DNA of 64,000 bases from Fimbriimonadaceae bacterium. GTDB taxonomy: Bacteria > Armatimonadota > Fimbriimonadia > Fimbriimonadales > Fimbriimonadaceae. This document shows, in pieces, positions 1 to 8,058 of this stretch (the first letter of the stretch is position 1; every line of letters begins with the position of its first letter). The DNA lies in the NCBI GenBank assembly GCA_026129685.1, contig JAHCHO010000006.1, positions 186,001-250,000 of the forward strand. The letters run 5' to 3'. A program made the position numbers and the translations under genes. Under the pieces are notes generated by a model that saw only the letters and a list, made by a program, of their open reading frames with translations, did no database searches and was not told the origin of the DNA.

Positions 1-1095
1 GCTTCCGCCCGCATCCACCAATAGGCCGATCCCAAACTGGCCGAAGCCCTGGCACAACGTGTCCGAAACGCGGTCGTCCTGTCCGGACTCGTCCACGAAG
101 AGCCCCACCCCCGCGAGGCCCGCGCCCATGGCGAGCGATCGGGTCCGGTAGGTGTCGTTCCCGCCGCCGTCATAGGCGATGCCCACCCCGACCAGACCCG
201 CGCCCAGATTGAGGTCCCCAACTTCGTACACGTCGTTCCCGTCGAGATCGATGAGCACCGAGCAGTAGCCGACGCCCGCCCCGTGTCGGCCCACGTACCG
301 GTCGTCTCCACCCAGGTCGAGCGTCAGCATCGCGTTCGTGTCGGTGTGCAGTTCGGCGTCCTTCCCCCCCACCACGATCGGGATGCCGTCCACCACGAAG
401 CGAGTCGCCCTGATCTCGGAGAACTGGTTGGTCATCCGCCGGAGATCCGTGACGCAAGCCTCCACGACCGACGCGAGCGAGGCCGCCGCGCCCGCAATCC
501 GGGCCAAGTCCACCTTCGCCACCAGCCCGAACACCCGCGCTCGGTCCTTGCTCGCGTTCTTCACGAACGAAAACGTGACGCCCGCCTCCTCGACCGCCAG
601 GCCGGGAAGGCTGTCGATCAAGAGTCTTCGCTCTTCCGGCGTCAGCGTCGCCGTCGCCCGCTTCACCTCCTCGTTCCCCGCCTTGATGGCGGCGACCAAG
701 CGCGCCACGACCGGCCTAACGGGCCCCAAGTTCGCGGGAACCGCGTTGAGCATCGTGGATGACGCCTCCGGATAGACCCCCGGCGACCCGGTGCCTCCGA
801 GGAGAGTGCGCGCGGTCGCCAGAATCCGGGAAGGCCGCTGGCTCAGCGCCTCGCGATGAAGCGCCATCAAGCGATCCGCCGCGTCGAGCGGCTTGTCGAG
901 CGACAGATTTACCAGATCGAGGCGCCCCGGATCGGCGAAGGGCTTCCGCTCGAACTCAAGGTCCTTGAGCGTCATGTTCCCCACGAATAACGCCCGCTCG
1001 ACCCCGCGCCGCTCCGCTTCGCTCAACTGGGCGGACCCCAGGGGAACGAGGGCCACGAGCGCGACCAAACCGACGATCCTCAATCGAGTTGCCAT
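1..1095 (-). CDS. Secreted protein with Asp/Gly-rich C-terminal repeats (3' end outside window)
   Basis: Minus-strand gene starting at ATG 1095 and still open at base 1, so at least 365 residues. It begins with a signal peptide (MATRLRIVGLVALVALVPLG, then SAQ). The middle is an alpha-rich region without a family I recognise. From about residue 260 there are repeated acidic/glycine motifs (LGGDDRYVG, LDGNDVYEVG, GGGNDTYRT, ESGQDDRV), resembling calcium-binding RTX-type or beta-helix turns, so surface or extracellular placement is likely. Its start overlaps the end of the upstream ApgM-like gene by 16 bases, implying co-transcription. Function unknown; the missing C-terminus could change the call. 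Confidence 0.75.
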   Translation of the reverse strand, partial: MATRLRIVGLVALVALVPLGSAQLSEAERRGVERALFVGNMTLKDLEFERKPFADPGRLDLVNLSLDKPLDAADRLMALHREALSQRPSRILATARTLLGGTGSPGVYPEASSTMLNAVPANLGPVRPVVARLVAAIKAGNEEVKRATATLTPEERRLLIDSLPGLAVEEAGVTFSFVKNASKDRARVFGLVAKVDLARIAGAAASLASVVEACVTDLRRMTNQFSEIRATRFVVDGIPIVVGGKDAELHTDTNAMLTLDLGGDDRYVGRHGAGVGYCSVLIDLDGNDVYEVGDLNLGAGLVGVGIAYDGGGNDTYRTRSLAMGAGLAGVGLFVDESGQDDRVSDTLCQGFGQFGIGLLVDAGGS

Positions 1096-2201
1096 AAGCA
1101 TCCAGCTTCCACCGTATCCGAAACGGTGCGACGAGCCACGCGCCGATCCTCGAGGCCACGCTCGTCGAACGGAATCGCGTTGCGCTCGCGGCCTGGGCTT
1201 TCGTACCACAATGCCAGCCCGTCGTGCCCCGCCTCTTGGTTCGCAGGGGCCACGACTAACAGACGGATCGGCTCGGCCAAAGAACGCTCGAAGATGGGCG
1301 CCAGCCACTCACGATCCCATTCCTGCACCCACCGCTCCAACTCGTCCCGTTTCGATTCCGCCCGAAGCGCCGCCGGCATCTCGTCCACGACGAAAGTCAG
1401 GGACCGCTCGAGGCACCCCTGGGCGGACGACCTCAACGTCGCCGACAGCCCGCGCCCCGAGGTCAACGGCACCGGCCGGTAGCCTACGAGCCGCGACAGG
1501 CCCCGCGTTCGTAAGGACCTGGATTCCACCCAAGCCGGCTCTCCCCGTTCGATCGCCAGATTCGGCAACCGTCCGCGAACCCCCTGGCCCCACGGCCACA
1601 ACACGTTCAGCGGCGGCAACCCCTCTTCGCGGCGACGCCGGTTGAACTCGAGTTCGTCCAGCAGGTTGACCGAGTCGTCGATGAAGCGTCGCAACAGCGT
1701 CGCCCCGTCCCCTTCCGGAAAACGTCCCTCGATCCGGCCGCCCGCCAACGCGTCCGGGCGGGTCGTCGCCAATTCGAGCGAACCGTCCTCCCAGACCAGT
1801 CCGTGGTCCAAGCCGCTTCCCGCCACGAACGTGAGCGTCCGCGTGTTCAACCGTCCTGCCGCCGCGACGATCGCCGTCCGCTCCGCCTCGCTCGGCGACC
1901 CGGCGGGTCTCGCGGCGCACCCGTCGTGCAGCGAGAGCACCGACGCGTGGAAATGCACCGAACGATCCGGCGGGTCCGCCCCCATCGCGGCCACGACCAA
2001 GGGACCCTGCGCGATCACGATCCGCGCGGGGTCGACGCCCAGCCACGCCGCTTCCGGGGTGGTCGCCTCCGGTTCGGGAACAAGCCGCGACACCTCCCCA
2101 CGAGCGGCCAATTTCGCCAGCGTCTCCGCTCGCGCCGTCGCGCGCTCCTCGGCATCGGGCGATCCGATCAGACCCGGGGCCACGAAGACGATGCGTCGCA
2201 T
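1080..2201 (-). CDS. ApgM-like (archaeal-type phosphoglycerate mutase) protein, probably inactive
   Basis: 373 residues with the layout of the cofactor-independent, archaeal-type phosphoglycerate mutase family (alkaline-phosphatase fold). The segment LNVLWPWGQG matches the family's xxWxWGQG signature, and a C-terminal AGHDG matches the metal-site GHD motif. The N-terminal metal motif, normally DGxGD, reads APGLIGSP. The region that should carry the catalytic Ser (GSDTAH in active enzymes) reads EATTPEAAWLGVDP. Loss of both makes catalysis doubtful; it may bind a phosphorylated ligand or be decaying. A CATAAT hexamer (minus strand, 2210-2215) lies 8 bases before the ATG, suggesting its own leaderless start although a small gene lies just upstream. 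Confidence 0.7.
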   Translation of the reverse strand: MRRIVFVAPGLIGSPDAEERATARAETLAKLAARGEVSRLVPEPEATTPEAAWLGVDPARIVIAQGPLVVAAMGADPPDRSVHFHASVLSLHDGCAARPAGSPSEAERTAIVAAAGRLNTRTLTFVAGSGLDHGLVWEDGSLELATTRPDALAGGRIEGRFPEGDGATLLRRFIDDSVNLLDELEFNRRRREEGLPPLNVLWPWGQGVRGRLPNLAIERGEPAWVESRSLRTRGLSRLVGYRPVPLTSGRGLSATLRSSAQGCLERSLTFVVDEMPAALRAESKRDELERWVQEWDREWLAPIFERSLAEPIRLLVVAPANQEAGHDGLALWYESPGRERNAIPFDERGLEDRRVARRTVSDTVEAGCLWQLD

Positions 2202-2210
2202 TGCCCTCGA

Positions 2211-2534
2211 TTATGGACGCCCGTCCGAAGGCACCGCCGTCCGCCGCTCCGGCACCGAGAGCGCGCCGGCCTCGTAGAGCCGCGTGACCGCCGTGAACAT
2301 CGCCGTCACCAGCACGCTGAGGGCAAGAAGCCCGAAGGCGGCCTCGAGCCAACGCAACCCGACGCGTAGCGCGAACCGATCTTGCCGGCTCATGCTCCTG
2401 CGAACCCGCGCCCGCCAAGGCGACGGCACCAGCGCCACGCTGCCTCGCCGCAAACGCTTCATCGAGGGCCGGCGCATAAGCCACAACATCGCCGCCCACA
2501 CGCCTCGCGCGAGCGGTCGCGCCACGAACCTCAA
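2211..2534 (-). CDS. Small basic single-pass membrane protein, unknown
   Basis: 107 residues. The first half is strongly basic (many Arg). One hydrophobic helix of about 22 residues (around WLEAAFGLLALSVLVTAMF) is followed by a short tail. It sits 9 bases upstream of the ApgM-like gene on the same strand and is probably co-transcribed with it. No family recognised. The coding claim rests on the clean transmembrane segment and position, so confidence is moderate. Confidence 0.5.
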   Translation of the reverse strand: MRFVARPLARGVWAAMLWLMRRPSMKRLRRGSVALVPSPWRARVRRSMSRQDRFALRVGLRWLEAAFGLLALSVLVTAMFTAVTRLYEAGALSVPERRTAVPSDGRP

Positions 2535-2607
2535 CGCCCCCTTCCTCGCAACGGTCTTCGAGATCCTTTCACGGGTACCCCCCTTCTACGGCGGATACAC
2601 TGGGCGC

Positions 2608-3561
2608 GTGAGCCCGCGCCTCCTTCTCTCCCTCGTCCCCGTCGTGTTGCTGGCGCTTCCCACTGGTCGCCAAGACCTCAAGCCGTTCGCCCAGATCGCC
2701 CACCCGCCGATCGACGAGACCTCCGGCATGGTGAAGAGTCGAAGGTATCACGACGTGTACTGGGTCCACAACGACAGCGGCGACGTGGCCCGCGTCTTCG
2801 CCCTTCGTCCGGACGGCAGCCTGATCGTCCCCGAGTACCTCCGCAAGGACTTCCGCGCCGACCACGAAAAGAGCGACCTTGCCCCCTATGCCGGAATCGC
2901 TATCGAGGGGGCGTCGAACATCGACTAGGAGGACGTCACAATCTTGGGCGACGACCTCGTGCTGGCCGACACCGGGAACAACGGCAACGGGCGAAGGGAC
3001 TTGGGCGTCTACCTCGTCCGCGAACCCAACCCCCTCGCCGTGGACCGGGCGCGGGCTTGGCGTTGGGTGCCGATCGCTTACCCGGACCAAACCGAGTTCC
3101 CCGGCACGAAGCGCTGGGAGTTCGACTGCGAGGCCGTCTTCGCCTTCCGGGGCAAGCTCTGGTTCCTCACCAAGCACCGTGCCAACGGCAGCATTCTCTT
3201 CCCCGCCAACGGAACCAATCTCTATCGCCTCGACGGGCTGCGATCGGACCGCGTGAACGTCCTTGCCCGAACCGACGGCAAGACCGACCTTGGCGGCTGG
3301 GTCACCGCCGCCGACGTTTCCCCCGATGGGCGAACGCTGGCCGTCCTCTGCCAGGCCCCCGTCGCCTCCGCGTGGCTGTTCGAACTTCCCAGAACCGGGG
3401 ACAAACTCCTCTCCGGCCCATCGCGGCGGCTGGTTCTCCATGGCGCCCGGCAGGCCGAAGCCATCGCCTGGGAGTCGAACACCCACGTTCGCGTCGCCAA
3501 CGAGCAACGAGACATCTTCCGCCTGAACGTCGCCGATTTCGCCCCGGCCGTCGCTCGATAG
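2608..3561 (+). pseudogene. Secreted beta-propeller-like protein interrupted by an in-frame TAG
   Basis: A GTG start at 2608 opens a signal peptide (VSPRLLLSLVPVVLLALP). The same frame runs to a stop at 3559-3561 (317 codon positions) and is broken only by TAG at 2926-2928, codon 107. The protein continues coherently on both sides: before it IAIEGASNID, after it EDVTILGDDLVLADTGNN. Related secreted proteins of this type commonly read D-W-E-D here, so one G-to-A change (TGG to TAG) explains the break. Motifs such as WVHNDSGD, ADTGNN and ADVSPDGRTLAVL look like blades of a PD40/WD40-like propeller. It may be a true pseudogene, a read-through gene or a sequencing error. Confidence 0.75.
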
Positions 3562-3563
3562 CC

Positions 3564-3592
3564 TTGACGAGTCGGTCCGGTTTTGCTAGACT
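3564..3592 (+). promoter_or_regulatory. Sigma70-type promoter for the barrel-protein/lipoprotein pair
   Basis: TTGACG at 3564-3569, a 17-base spacer, then TAGACT at 3587-3592. The predicted start is about 40 bases before the ATG at 3639, and AAGGA (3626-3630) serves as ribosome binding site, so this transcript has a normal leader, unlike many genes in the window. Confidence 0.7.
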
Positions 3593-3638
3593 AACGCACC
3601 GAACGGCCCACTGGCCTCGTTCGGCAAGGATTCCCTCC

Positions 3639-4436
3639 ATGGTCCATTCCGCGTTTCGGTCTCTTTCGGTCGTCGGCGCACTCGCCGGGTCGGCCCTCGT
3701 CATGTCCCAAACGGCGGGAGGGTCCGAGAGGCTGATCAACCTCGATCCCTCCGGTCCCCTTGGCGTCGGCAAGGTCCGTGCCGACGCGTCGTTCGCCTTT
3801 CACAAAGGGGACGAGGGTCGAACGTACATGAGCGCCTCTGCCGGGTTCGGGCTCTCGCCTGGGTGGGAAGTCGGCCTGCGCACCTCGGGTGCCCGCCGAG
3901 GCAGCTTCGCCGGCCCTGGCTTCACCATCGACACCGGCGGCCGCGATTTCGAGATTTACGCGAAGTACGCCATCACCGCCCTTCCCGGATTGACGGTGAC
4001 CGGAGGGGTGAGCTTCCCGGACACCCCCGCCCAGGACAAGCAGTTCGTGACGGCCGCCGCGATGTACGCCGTCCCCAACCCGGGACAGAGCCACCGTCTC
4101 TACGTCGGCGCCAAGGCCGCCATGCGCGCCGACAGCAACATCTGGGCGCTCTGCGGCGGGTTCGCCGCTCCCGTCGGCAACGGCGTCGAAATCGTCGGCG
4201 ACGTGACCGGCATCCTGCGCGGCAACAACACGATCGGCACCGACTCCGGCAACCGCACGAAACGCGCCGTCTTCGGTCTCGGCCTTCGCTACACGCCCAA
4301 GCTGGCGGAAGGGACTCCCACGGCGTCGGTCACCCTGGGCCTGAGCAACGGCCTCGGCTCGACCACCGGCTTCAGCATGACCCCCGCCCTCGGCGGCTCG
4401 ATGGCGTTGACGCTCGGCGTCTCAGTGAGGAACTGA
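3639..4436 (+). CDS. Small outer-membrane beta-barrel protein
   Basis: 265 residues with an N-terminal signal peptide (cut near SQTAGG). The mature part alternates short amphipathic strands with Gly/Asn-rich turns (YMSASAGFGLSPGWEVGLR, FGLGLRYTPKL) and ends in strands, typical of small porin-like barrels of unknown substrate. The ATG at 3639 is preceded by AAGGA. The next gene, a lipoprotein, starts 2 bases after the stop, so they form an operon driven by the promoter at 3564-3592. No specific family assigned. Confidence 0.7.
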   Translation: MVHSAFRSLSVVGALAGSALVMSQTAGGSERLINLDPSGPLGVGKVRADASFAFHKGDEGRTYMSASAGFGLSPGWEVGLRTSGARRGSFAGPGFTIDTGGRDFEIYAKYAITALPGLTVTGGVSFPDTPAQDKQFVTAAAMYAVPNPGQSHRLYVGAKAAMRADSNIWALCGGFAAPVGNGVEIVGDVTGILRGNNTIGTDSGNRTKRAVFGLGLRYTPKLAEGTPTASVTLGLSNGLGSTTGFSMTPALGGSMALTLGVSVRN

Positions 4437-4438
4437 CG

Positions 4439-5605
4439 ATGAAGCGAACCGTTCTCCTTCTCTTTGTCTCCGCCTGCCTCGTCTGGGCCGCCCTCGGTTG
4501 CGGCGGCGCGGGGCGAACCTACGTTCCAGACGTGACGGGCGGCGTCGGCTTCACCCTCGCCGGCGGAGGCACCTCGACCGTCGCCCCCGGCGCTTCCGCC
4601 ACCTATACCTTTACCGTCGCCCTCGCCTCGTCGGGAGGGAGAACGGCGGATTCCGTTGCCATGGCGATCGCCGGCCTGCCCGCCGGAGCGACTGCGAGTT
4701 TCAACCCGAATCCGGTTCCCCTTCGGTCCTCGGGGCACGACACCCTCCTCACCGTCGTCACGTCCGCGGCGACCCCGGCGGGCACCTACCCGCTGACCGT
4801 CTCCGCGACCGGCGGCAATGTCACGCGCACCCGACCCGCCACGCTCGTCGTCTCCGCCGTCGCCCCCGGCTTCAACCTGCGTGGGGGCGGCCAAGCCGCC
4901 GTCGCGCCGGGAGGCACCGCGGTGTTCGACATCGGGGTCTCCCGCTCGAACCCCCAGGACGTTCGAAGCGGCGACCAGGTGTCCCTGCGCGTGTTGAGCG
5001 GCGCTCACCCCTCGATGACGACGTCCTTCGACACGAACCCCGTGACCCTCGGGGCCACCGAGTTCGTCAGCCACCTCACCGTCGTCACGGGCAGTACGAC
5101 CCCGCCCGGCGCCTACACCCTCGTGATAGAAGGCACGAACGGAACCGAGACGAAAACGACGTCCGTGTCCCTGACCGTCGCCGATCCCGGCGCGTTCGAA
5201 CTCATCGTCACCCCGGTGGACCCCTTCGTCGCCGACGAGGACGGTGTCCCGTTCGGAGCCGACAAGGAAGCGTCGTACACCGTCACGATGAAGACGCCCA
5301 CTGCCTTCGTGGGAACGGTCGACCTGTCATGGACCCTGGAAGCCGGCAAAGCCCCGAGCGGCAACGGCGGCGTCCTTTTCGGCGTGTTCCAGCGGGGCGC
5401 CGAGACCGCGGTGAACCCCCTCACCCTCACCTTCCCCGGAGGCGCGCCGAGCCAAACGGTGACCCTCTTCGTGCGCCGCGCCGGGTCGCTGAACTTCACG
5501 GGCGTGCGGACGTTCCGGGTGGTCGCCACCCCGAGCGCCGGAAGCGCCCCGCTTTCGACGACCGACACGGTGACGATTCGCGACAACACCCCCGGCGGCG
5601 GCTAA
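4439..5605 (+). CDS. Lipoprotein with Ig-like repeats
   Basis: 388 residues. The lipobox LGCGG lies near residue 20 after a short signal peptide, so the protein should be lipid-anchored. Two homologous modules follow (GGGTSTVAPGASATYTFTV and GGGQAAVAPGGTAVFDIGV), each ending in PAGTYPLTV or PPGAYTLVI, characteristic of bacterial Ig-like folds of the NEW3 type. A third, longer region carries Calx-beta-like strands. It has no catalytic motif and is presumably structural or adhesive. It follows the barrel gene by 2 bases and ends at a strong bidirectional terminator. Confidence 0.8.
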   Translation: MKRTVLLLFVSACLVWAALGCGGAGRTYVPDVTGGVGFTLAGGGTSTVAPGASATYTFTVALASSGGRTADSVAMAIAGLPAGATASFNPNPVPLRSSGHDTLLTVVTSAATPAGTYPLTVSATGGNVTRTRPATLVVSAVAPGFNLRGGGQAAVAPGGTAVFDIGVSRSNPQDVRSGDQVSLRVLSGAHPSMTTSFDTNPVTLGATEFVSHLTVVTGSTTPPGAYTLVIEGTNGTETKTTSVSLTVADPGAFELIVTPVDPFVADEDGVPFGADKEASYTVTMKTPTAFVGTVDLSWTLEAGKAPSGNGGVLFGVFQRGAETAVNPLTLTFPGGAPSQTVTLFVRRAGSLNFTGVRTFRVVATPSAGSAPLSTTDTVTIRDNTPGGG

Positions 5606-5611
5606 AACAAA

Positions 5612-5641
5612 GGACGGGGCCACCGAAGGGTGGCCCCGTCC
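5612..5641. terminator. Bidirectional intrinsic terminator between convergent genes
   Basis: Perfect 13-bp stem (GGACGGGGCCACC at 5612-5624, complement at 5629-5641) with the tetraloop GAAG. It sits between the lipoprotein stop (5605) and the cNMP-binding protein stop (5660) on the opposite strand. A-rich sequence on the left gives a U-run for the minus-strand transcript. Confidence 0.75.
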
Positions 5642-5659
5642 GGAACGCTATACCGGAAC

Positions 5660-6112
5660 CTAGTGACCGCGCGCCAACAGGGCGTCCAACTGCACGTTCG
5701 TCGATCGGATGCGAGCGCTGAGGATGCGAGCGATGTTTCGGTAGATCACCATCGCCATCATCGGACTGGAATCCATTAGCTCCCGGAAACGGTCCGCCGG
5801 AATCCGCGCGACTCGCGTCTGTCCGACGCTCGTCACCGTCGCCGAGCGCGGCGCGTCGTCGACCAGCGAAATCTCGCCCAACAGGCTGCCCTCGCCCAGC
5901 TCGGCGATCACCTCGCCGGAGAACGACTTGATCTTCACCGAGCCTTCCAGCACGATGAATAGGTCGGAGTTGCGGTCGAACTGGCGGACGATCGTCGCCC
6001 CGCCGTCGAAGGATTCTTCCTCCGCGATGCGCCAAACCCCCTCGATCACGTCATCGGGAAGGTCCTTGACGAGGTAGCTCGAAAAGACGGCCTGGCGGGT
6101 GTTCATGGGCAT
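5660..6112 (-). CDS. Cyclic-nucleotide-binding domain protein
   Basis: 150 residues, essentially one cNMP-binding jelly-roll. The phosphate-binding cassette is visible as LLGEISLVDDAPRSATV: the Glu that contacts ribose and the Arg that contacts the cyclic phosphate are both kept, so ligand binding is plausible. There is no HTH, kinase or transporter domain, so it probably acts through a partner. It is convergent with the lipoprotein gene and upstream of nothing obviously co-transcribed. A start at the second Met (residue 3) is equally possible. Confidence 0.8.
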   Translation of the reverse strand: MPMNTRQAVFSSYLVKDLPDDVIEGVWRIAEEESFDGGATIVRQFDRNSDLFIVLEGSVKIKSFSGEVIAELGEGSLLGEISLVDDAPRSATVTSVGQTRVARIPADRFRELMDSSPMMAMVIYRNIARILSARIRSTNVQLDALLARGH

Positions 6113-6158
6113 GGCTCACCGTGATTGTGACCGCAACGGCGAGACCGTCGCAAGGAAA

Positions 6159-6893
6159 TCAGGACCCGGGCAGAAACGGGTTGACCCGCTCCTTCATCGC
6201 CTCTTCCGCGAGGCGCTCCTGTTCGGCGTACAAGGCCGGCGGCAACTCGATCCGACCGTACGTGCACACGCTCTCCTCGGTCCGCACCGCCCAGCCCGCG
6301 TCCCCGAAACTGTAGTGCCACCACTCGTCGCGGCAGTTGGAGAATCCCGCCGCCAGCATCGCCTCGACGAGCAGAAACCGACGACGACGAGCTTCCTCGG
6401 TCAAGCCGATCGCATAGGTCGCCGCCGCCTCGAATCGCTCGTAAGGCGCCGAGACGTCGACGACCTCACCCGCCGGGTCGCACAGGTGAACGTCCACCGC
6501 CCCTCCCGTGCAGTGACCGGGCGGCGCCTTCTGGTCGGTGGGAGCGATCCAGCGCAGAATCGTCCTTCGAATCGAACCACGGGTTCGGTCCGGCCAAGCC
6601 TCCCGCGCGCATTCGTGGAAGAAGTCGTAAATGCGCTGTTGCCGCGCCAGGGGTCGCCAGGCGTCCACCACGCCGATCCGGTACTCGTCCGGCAACGCGC
6701 GCGCGGCGCGTTCGAGCATCGCCGCCACCCCGGCGCGCAGGTACGGGATCACCGTGGGCCGAAGGATCAGAACGCTCGGGCACGCCTTGCGAAGGTCCAC
6801 GAGGGGCTCCCCGTTATCGCGCTCGATCACGCGGTTCAGCGCCCGGATCGGCTCGGGCCGACCTTTCGTGCGATCCCACCGCGCGCGAGCCAC
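6159..6893 (-). CDS. D-alanyl-D-alanine dipeptidase, VanX/DdpX-like (peptidase M15D)
   Basis: 244 residues, GTG start. Zinc ligands and catalytic residues of the M15D family are visible: GHCTGGAVDVHL (His127, Asp134) and EWWHYSF (Glu190, His193). No signal peptide is present, so it should hydrolyse D-Ala-D-Ala in the cytoplasm, in peptidoglycan recycling or D-Ala use. It starts 3 bases after the stop of the SLBB export gene and is probably in the same transcript. There are no vanA/vanH-like neighbours, so a role in glycopeptide resistance is not indicated. Confidence 0.85.
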   Translation of the reverse strand: MARARWDRTKGRPEPIRALNRVIERDNGEPLVDLRKACPSVLILRPTVIPYLRAGVAAMLERAARALPDEYRIGVVDAWRPLARQQRIYDFFHECAREAWPDRTRGSIRRTILRWIAPTDQKAPPGHCTGGAVDVHLCDPAGEVVDVSAPYERFEAAATYAIGLTEEARRRRFLLVEAMLAAGFSNCRDEWWHYSFGDAGWAVRTEESVCTYGRIELPPALYAEQERLAEEAMKERVNPFLPGS

Positions 6894-6896
6894 CCC

Positions 6897-8021
6897 CTAG
6901 GGTCGTCCCCCCGGCCATCGAAACCGTCGCAGCAGTTCGTCGAGTTGCATCCGGACGACGCCCGGCTTTCCTTCCGGCACCAGCACCGTGTCGCCCGCCT
7001 TCAGCGGCACATCGGCGGCGAGGCCGCGCATGATCGTCTGCAGGTCGTGCGTCGTGCGAACTTGCTGGGCTCCGTTGATCCGAATCAGCACCACGCGGCT
7101 CAGGTCGCCCTTTTCGAGGGCGCCGCCCACCGCGTTCACCGCCTTAAGCAACGTCGGCGCGTCCTCCAGGTCGAGGATCGAGGGACGGCGCACCATCCCG
7201 TCCACCCCGACGAAGGAGCGCCGCTCCGCCATCGCGACCCGGACCACATCGCCCGGCTCCAAGGCGAAGGCCACCGTTTCCGTCGGATGGTTGAGCCGCG
7301 CCACCGTCCGGTCGCCCCGACTCACCTCGACGCCGTCGGTTCGACCGACCGACGTGAGGCCTCCCGCCCCCGCGATCAGGTCGGCCACGCTCATGCCCCG
7401 CACAAACCGAATTGCTCCTGGCCGGGCGACCGCCCCAAACGCGAACACCTCGCGCACACGAGTCGAGACCGGAAACCGTACGTCGTCGCCCGCGCGCAAC
7501 TCGGGGTCGTGCCCCGGTTCGCCCATCTGGGCGCGCTCGTAGTCCACGACCAAGGTCTCGCCCGTCTGGGCGACGATCTCGATCTTGCCCAGGTCGCACG
7601 CCTCGGAAGGACGCGCCAACCGAACCAGGTCCCCGAGCCGCATGCCTTCCGTAAGCCAGACCTCGCCCGGCTTCTCCACCGCTCCCGAAAACCGGATCGG
7701 CAGGTCGTCCCGAACGAGGACTTGCCCCGTGAGGCCGTCGGCGAGCGCCAACCCCTGTTCGCGCAACGAGGCGAGGATTCGTGCGACCGCTTCCTCGACC
7801 GGGAGCCCCGCGACCACGACCGGCGCGAAAGGCTCGAGCCGAACCGTTCCCGTCGCCTCGATGGCATAGTCGCGGCTTACCGAAGGTTCGTCGGGGGCGT
7901 TCAGCCGAATGCGGTCGCCGACCGCCAAGCGCCGCTGGCCCAGCGCCACCGTCGCCAAGCAGACCACCAACACGAGGCACGTCGCGAGACGCGCCCAAGC
8001 TCCAGGGCGTTCCGGGTTCAT
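6897..8021 (-). CDS. Polysaccharide export protein with SLBB domains
   Basis: 374 residues from ATG 8021, chosen because GGAG lies 7 bases upstream; a GTG two codons earlier is the alternative. A signal peptide ends near TVALGQ. The N-terminal part (VGDRIRLNAPDEPSVSRDYAIEATGTVRL) matches the Poly_export/Wza N-domain. Two or three soluble-ligand-binding beta-grasp units follow (FSGAVEKPGEVWL, FAFGAVARPGAIRF, FVGVDGMVRRPSIL). It likely forms or gates a periplasmic/outer-membrane conduit for exopolysaccharide. A sugar transferase lies far away at 50.5 kb, so this is not a compact eps cluster. Confidence 0.8.
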   Translation of the reverse strand: MNPERPGAWARLATCLVLVVCLATVALGQRRLAVGDRIRLNAPDEPSVSRDYAIEATGTVRLEPFAPVVVAGLPVEEAVARILASLREQGLALADGLTGQVLVRDDLPIRFSGAVEKPGEVWLTEGMRLGDLVRLARPSEACDLGKIEIVAQTGETLVVDYERAQMGEPGHDPELRAGDDVRFPVSTRVREVFAFGAVARPGAIRFVRGMSVADLIAGAGGLTSVGRTDGVEVSRGDRTVARLNHPTETVAFALEPGDVVRVAMAERRSFVGVDGMVRRPSILDLEDAPTLLKAVNAVGGALEKGDLSRVVLIRINGAQQVRTTHDLQTIMRGLAADVPLKAGDTVLVPEGKPGVVRMQLDELLRRFRWPGGRP

Positions 8022-8058
8022 TGCCACTCCATACGACGGGTCAGCGCCGACGATCGGT

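Noticed and set aside
2382-3638. N-terminal extension of the small barrel protein by about 419 codons
   Set aside because: The extension is Arg/Pro-rich and overlaps the interrupted propeller gene in another frame; a promoter, ribosome binding site and signal peptide place the start at 3639.
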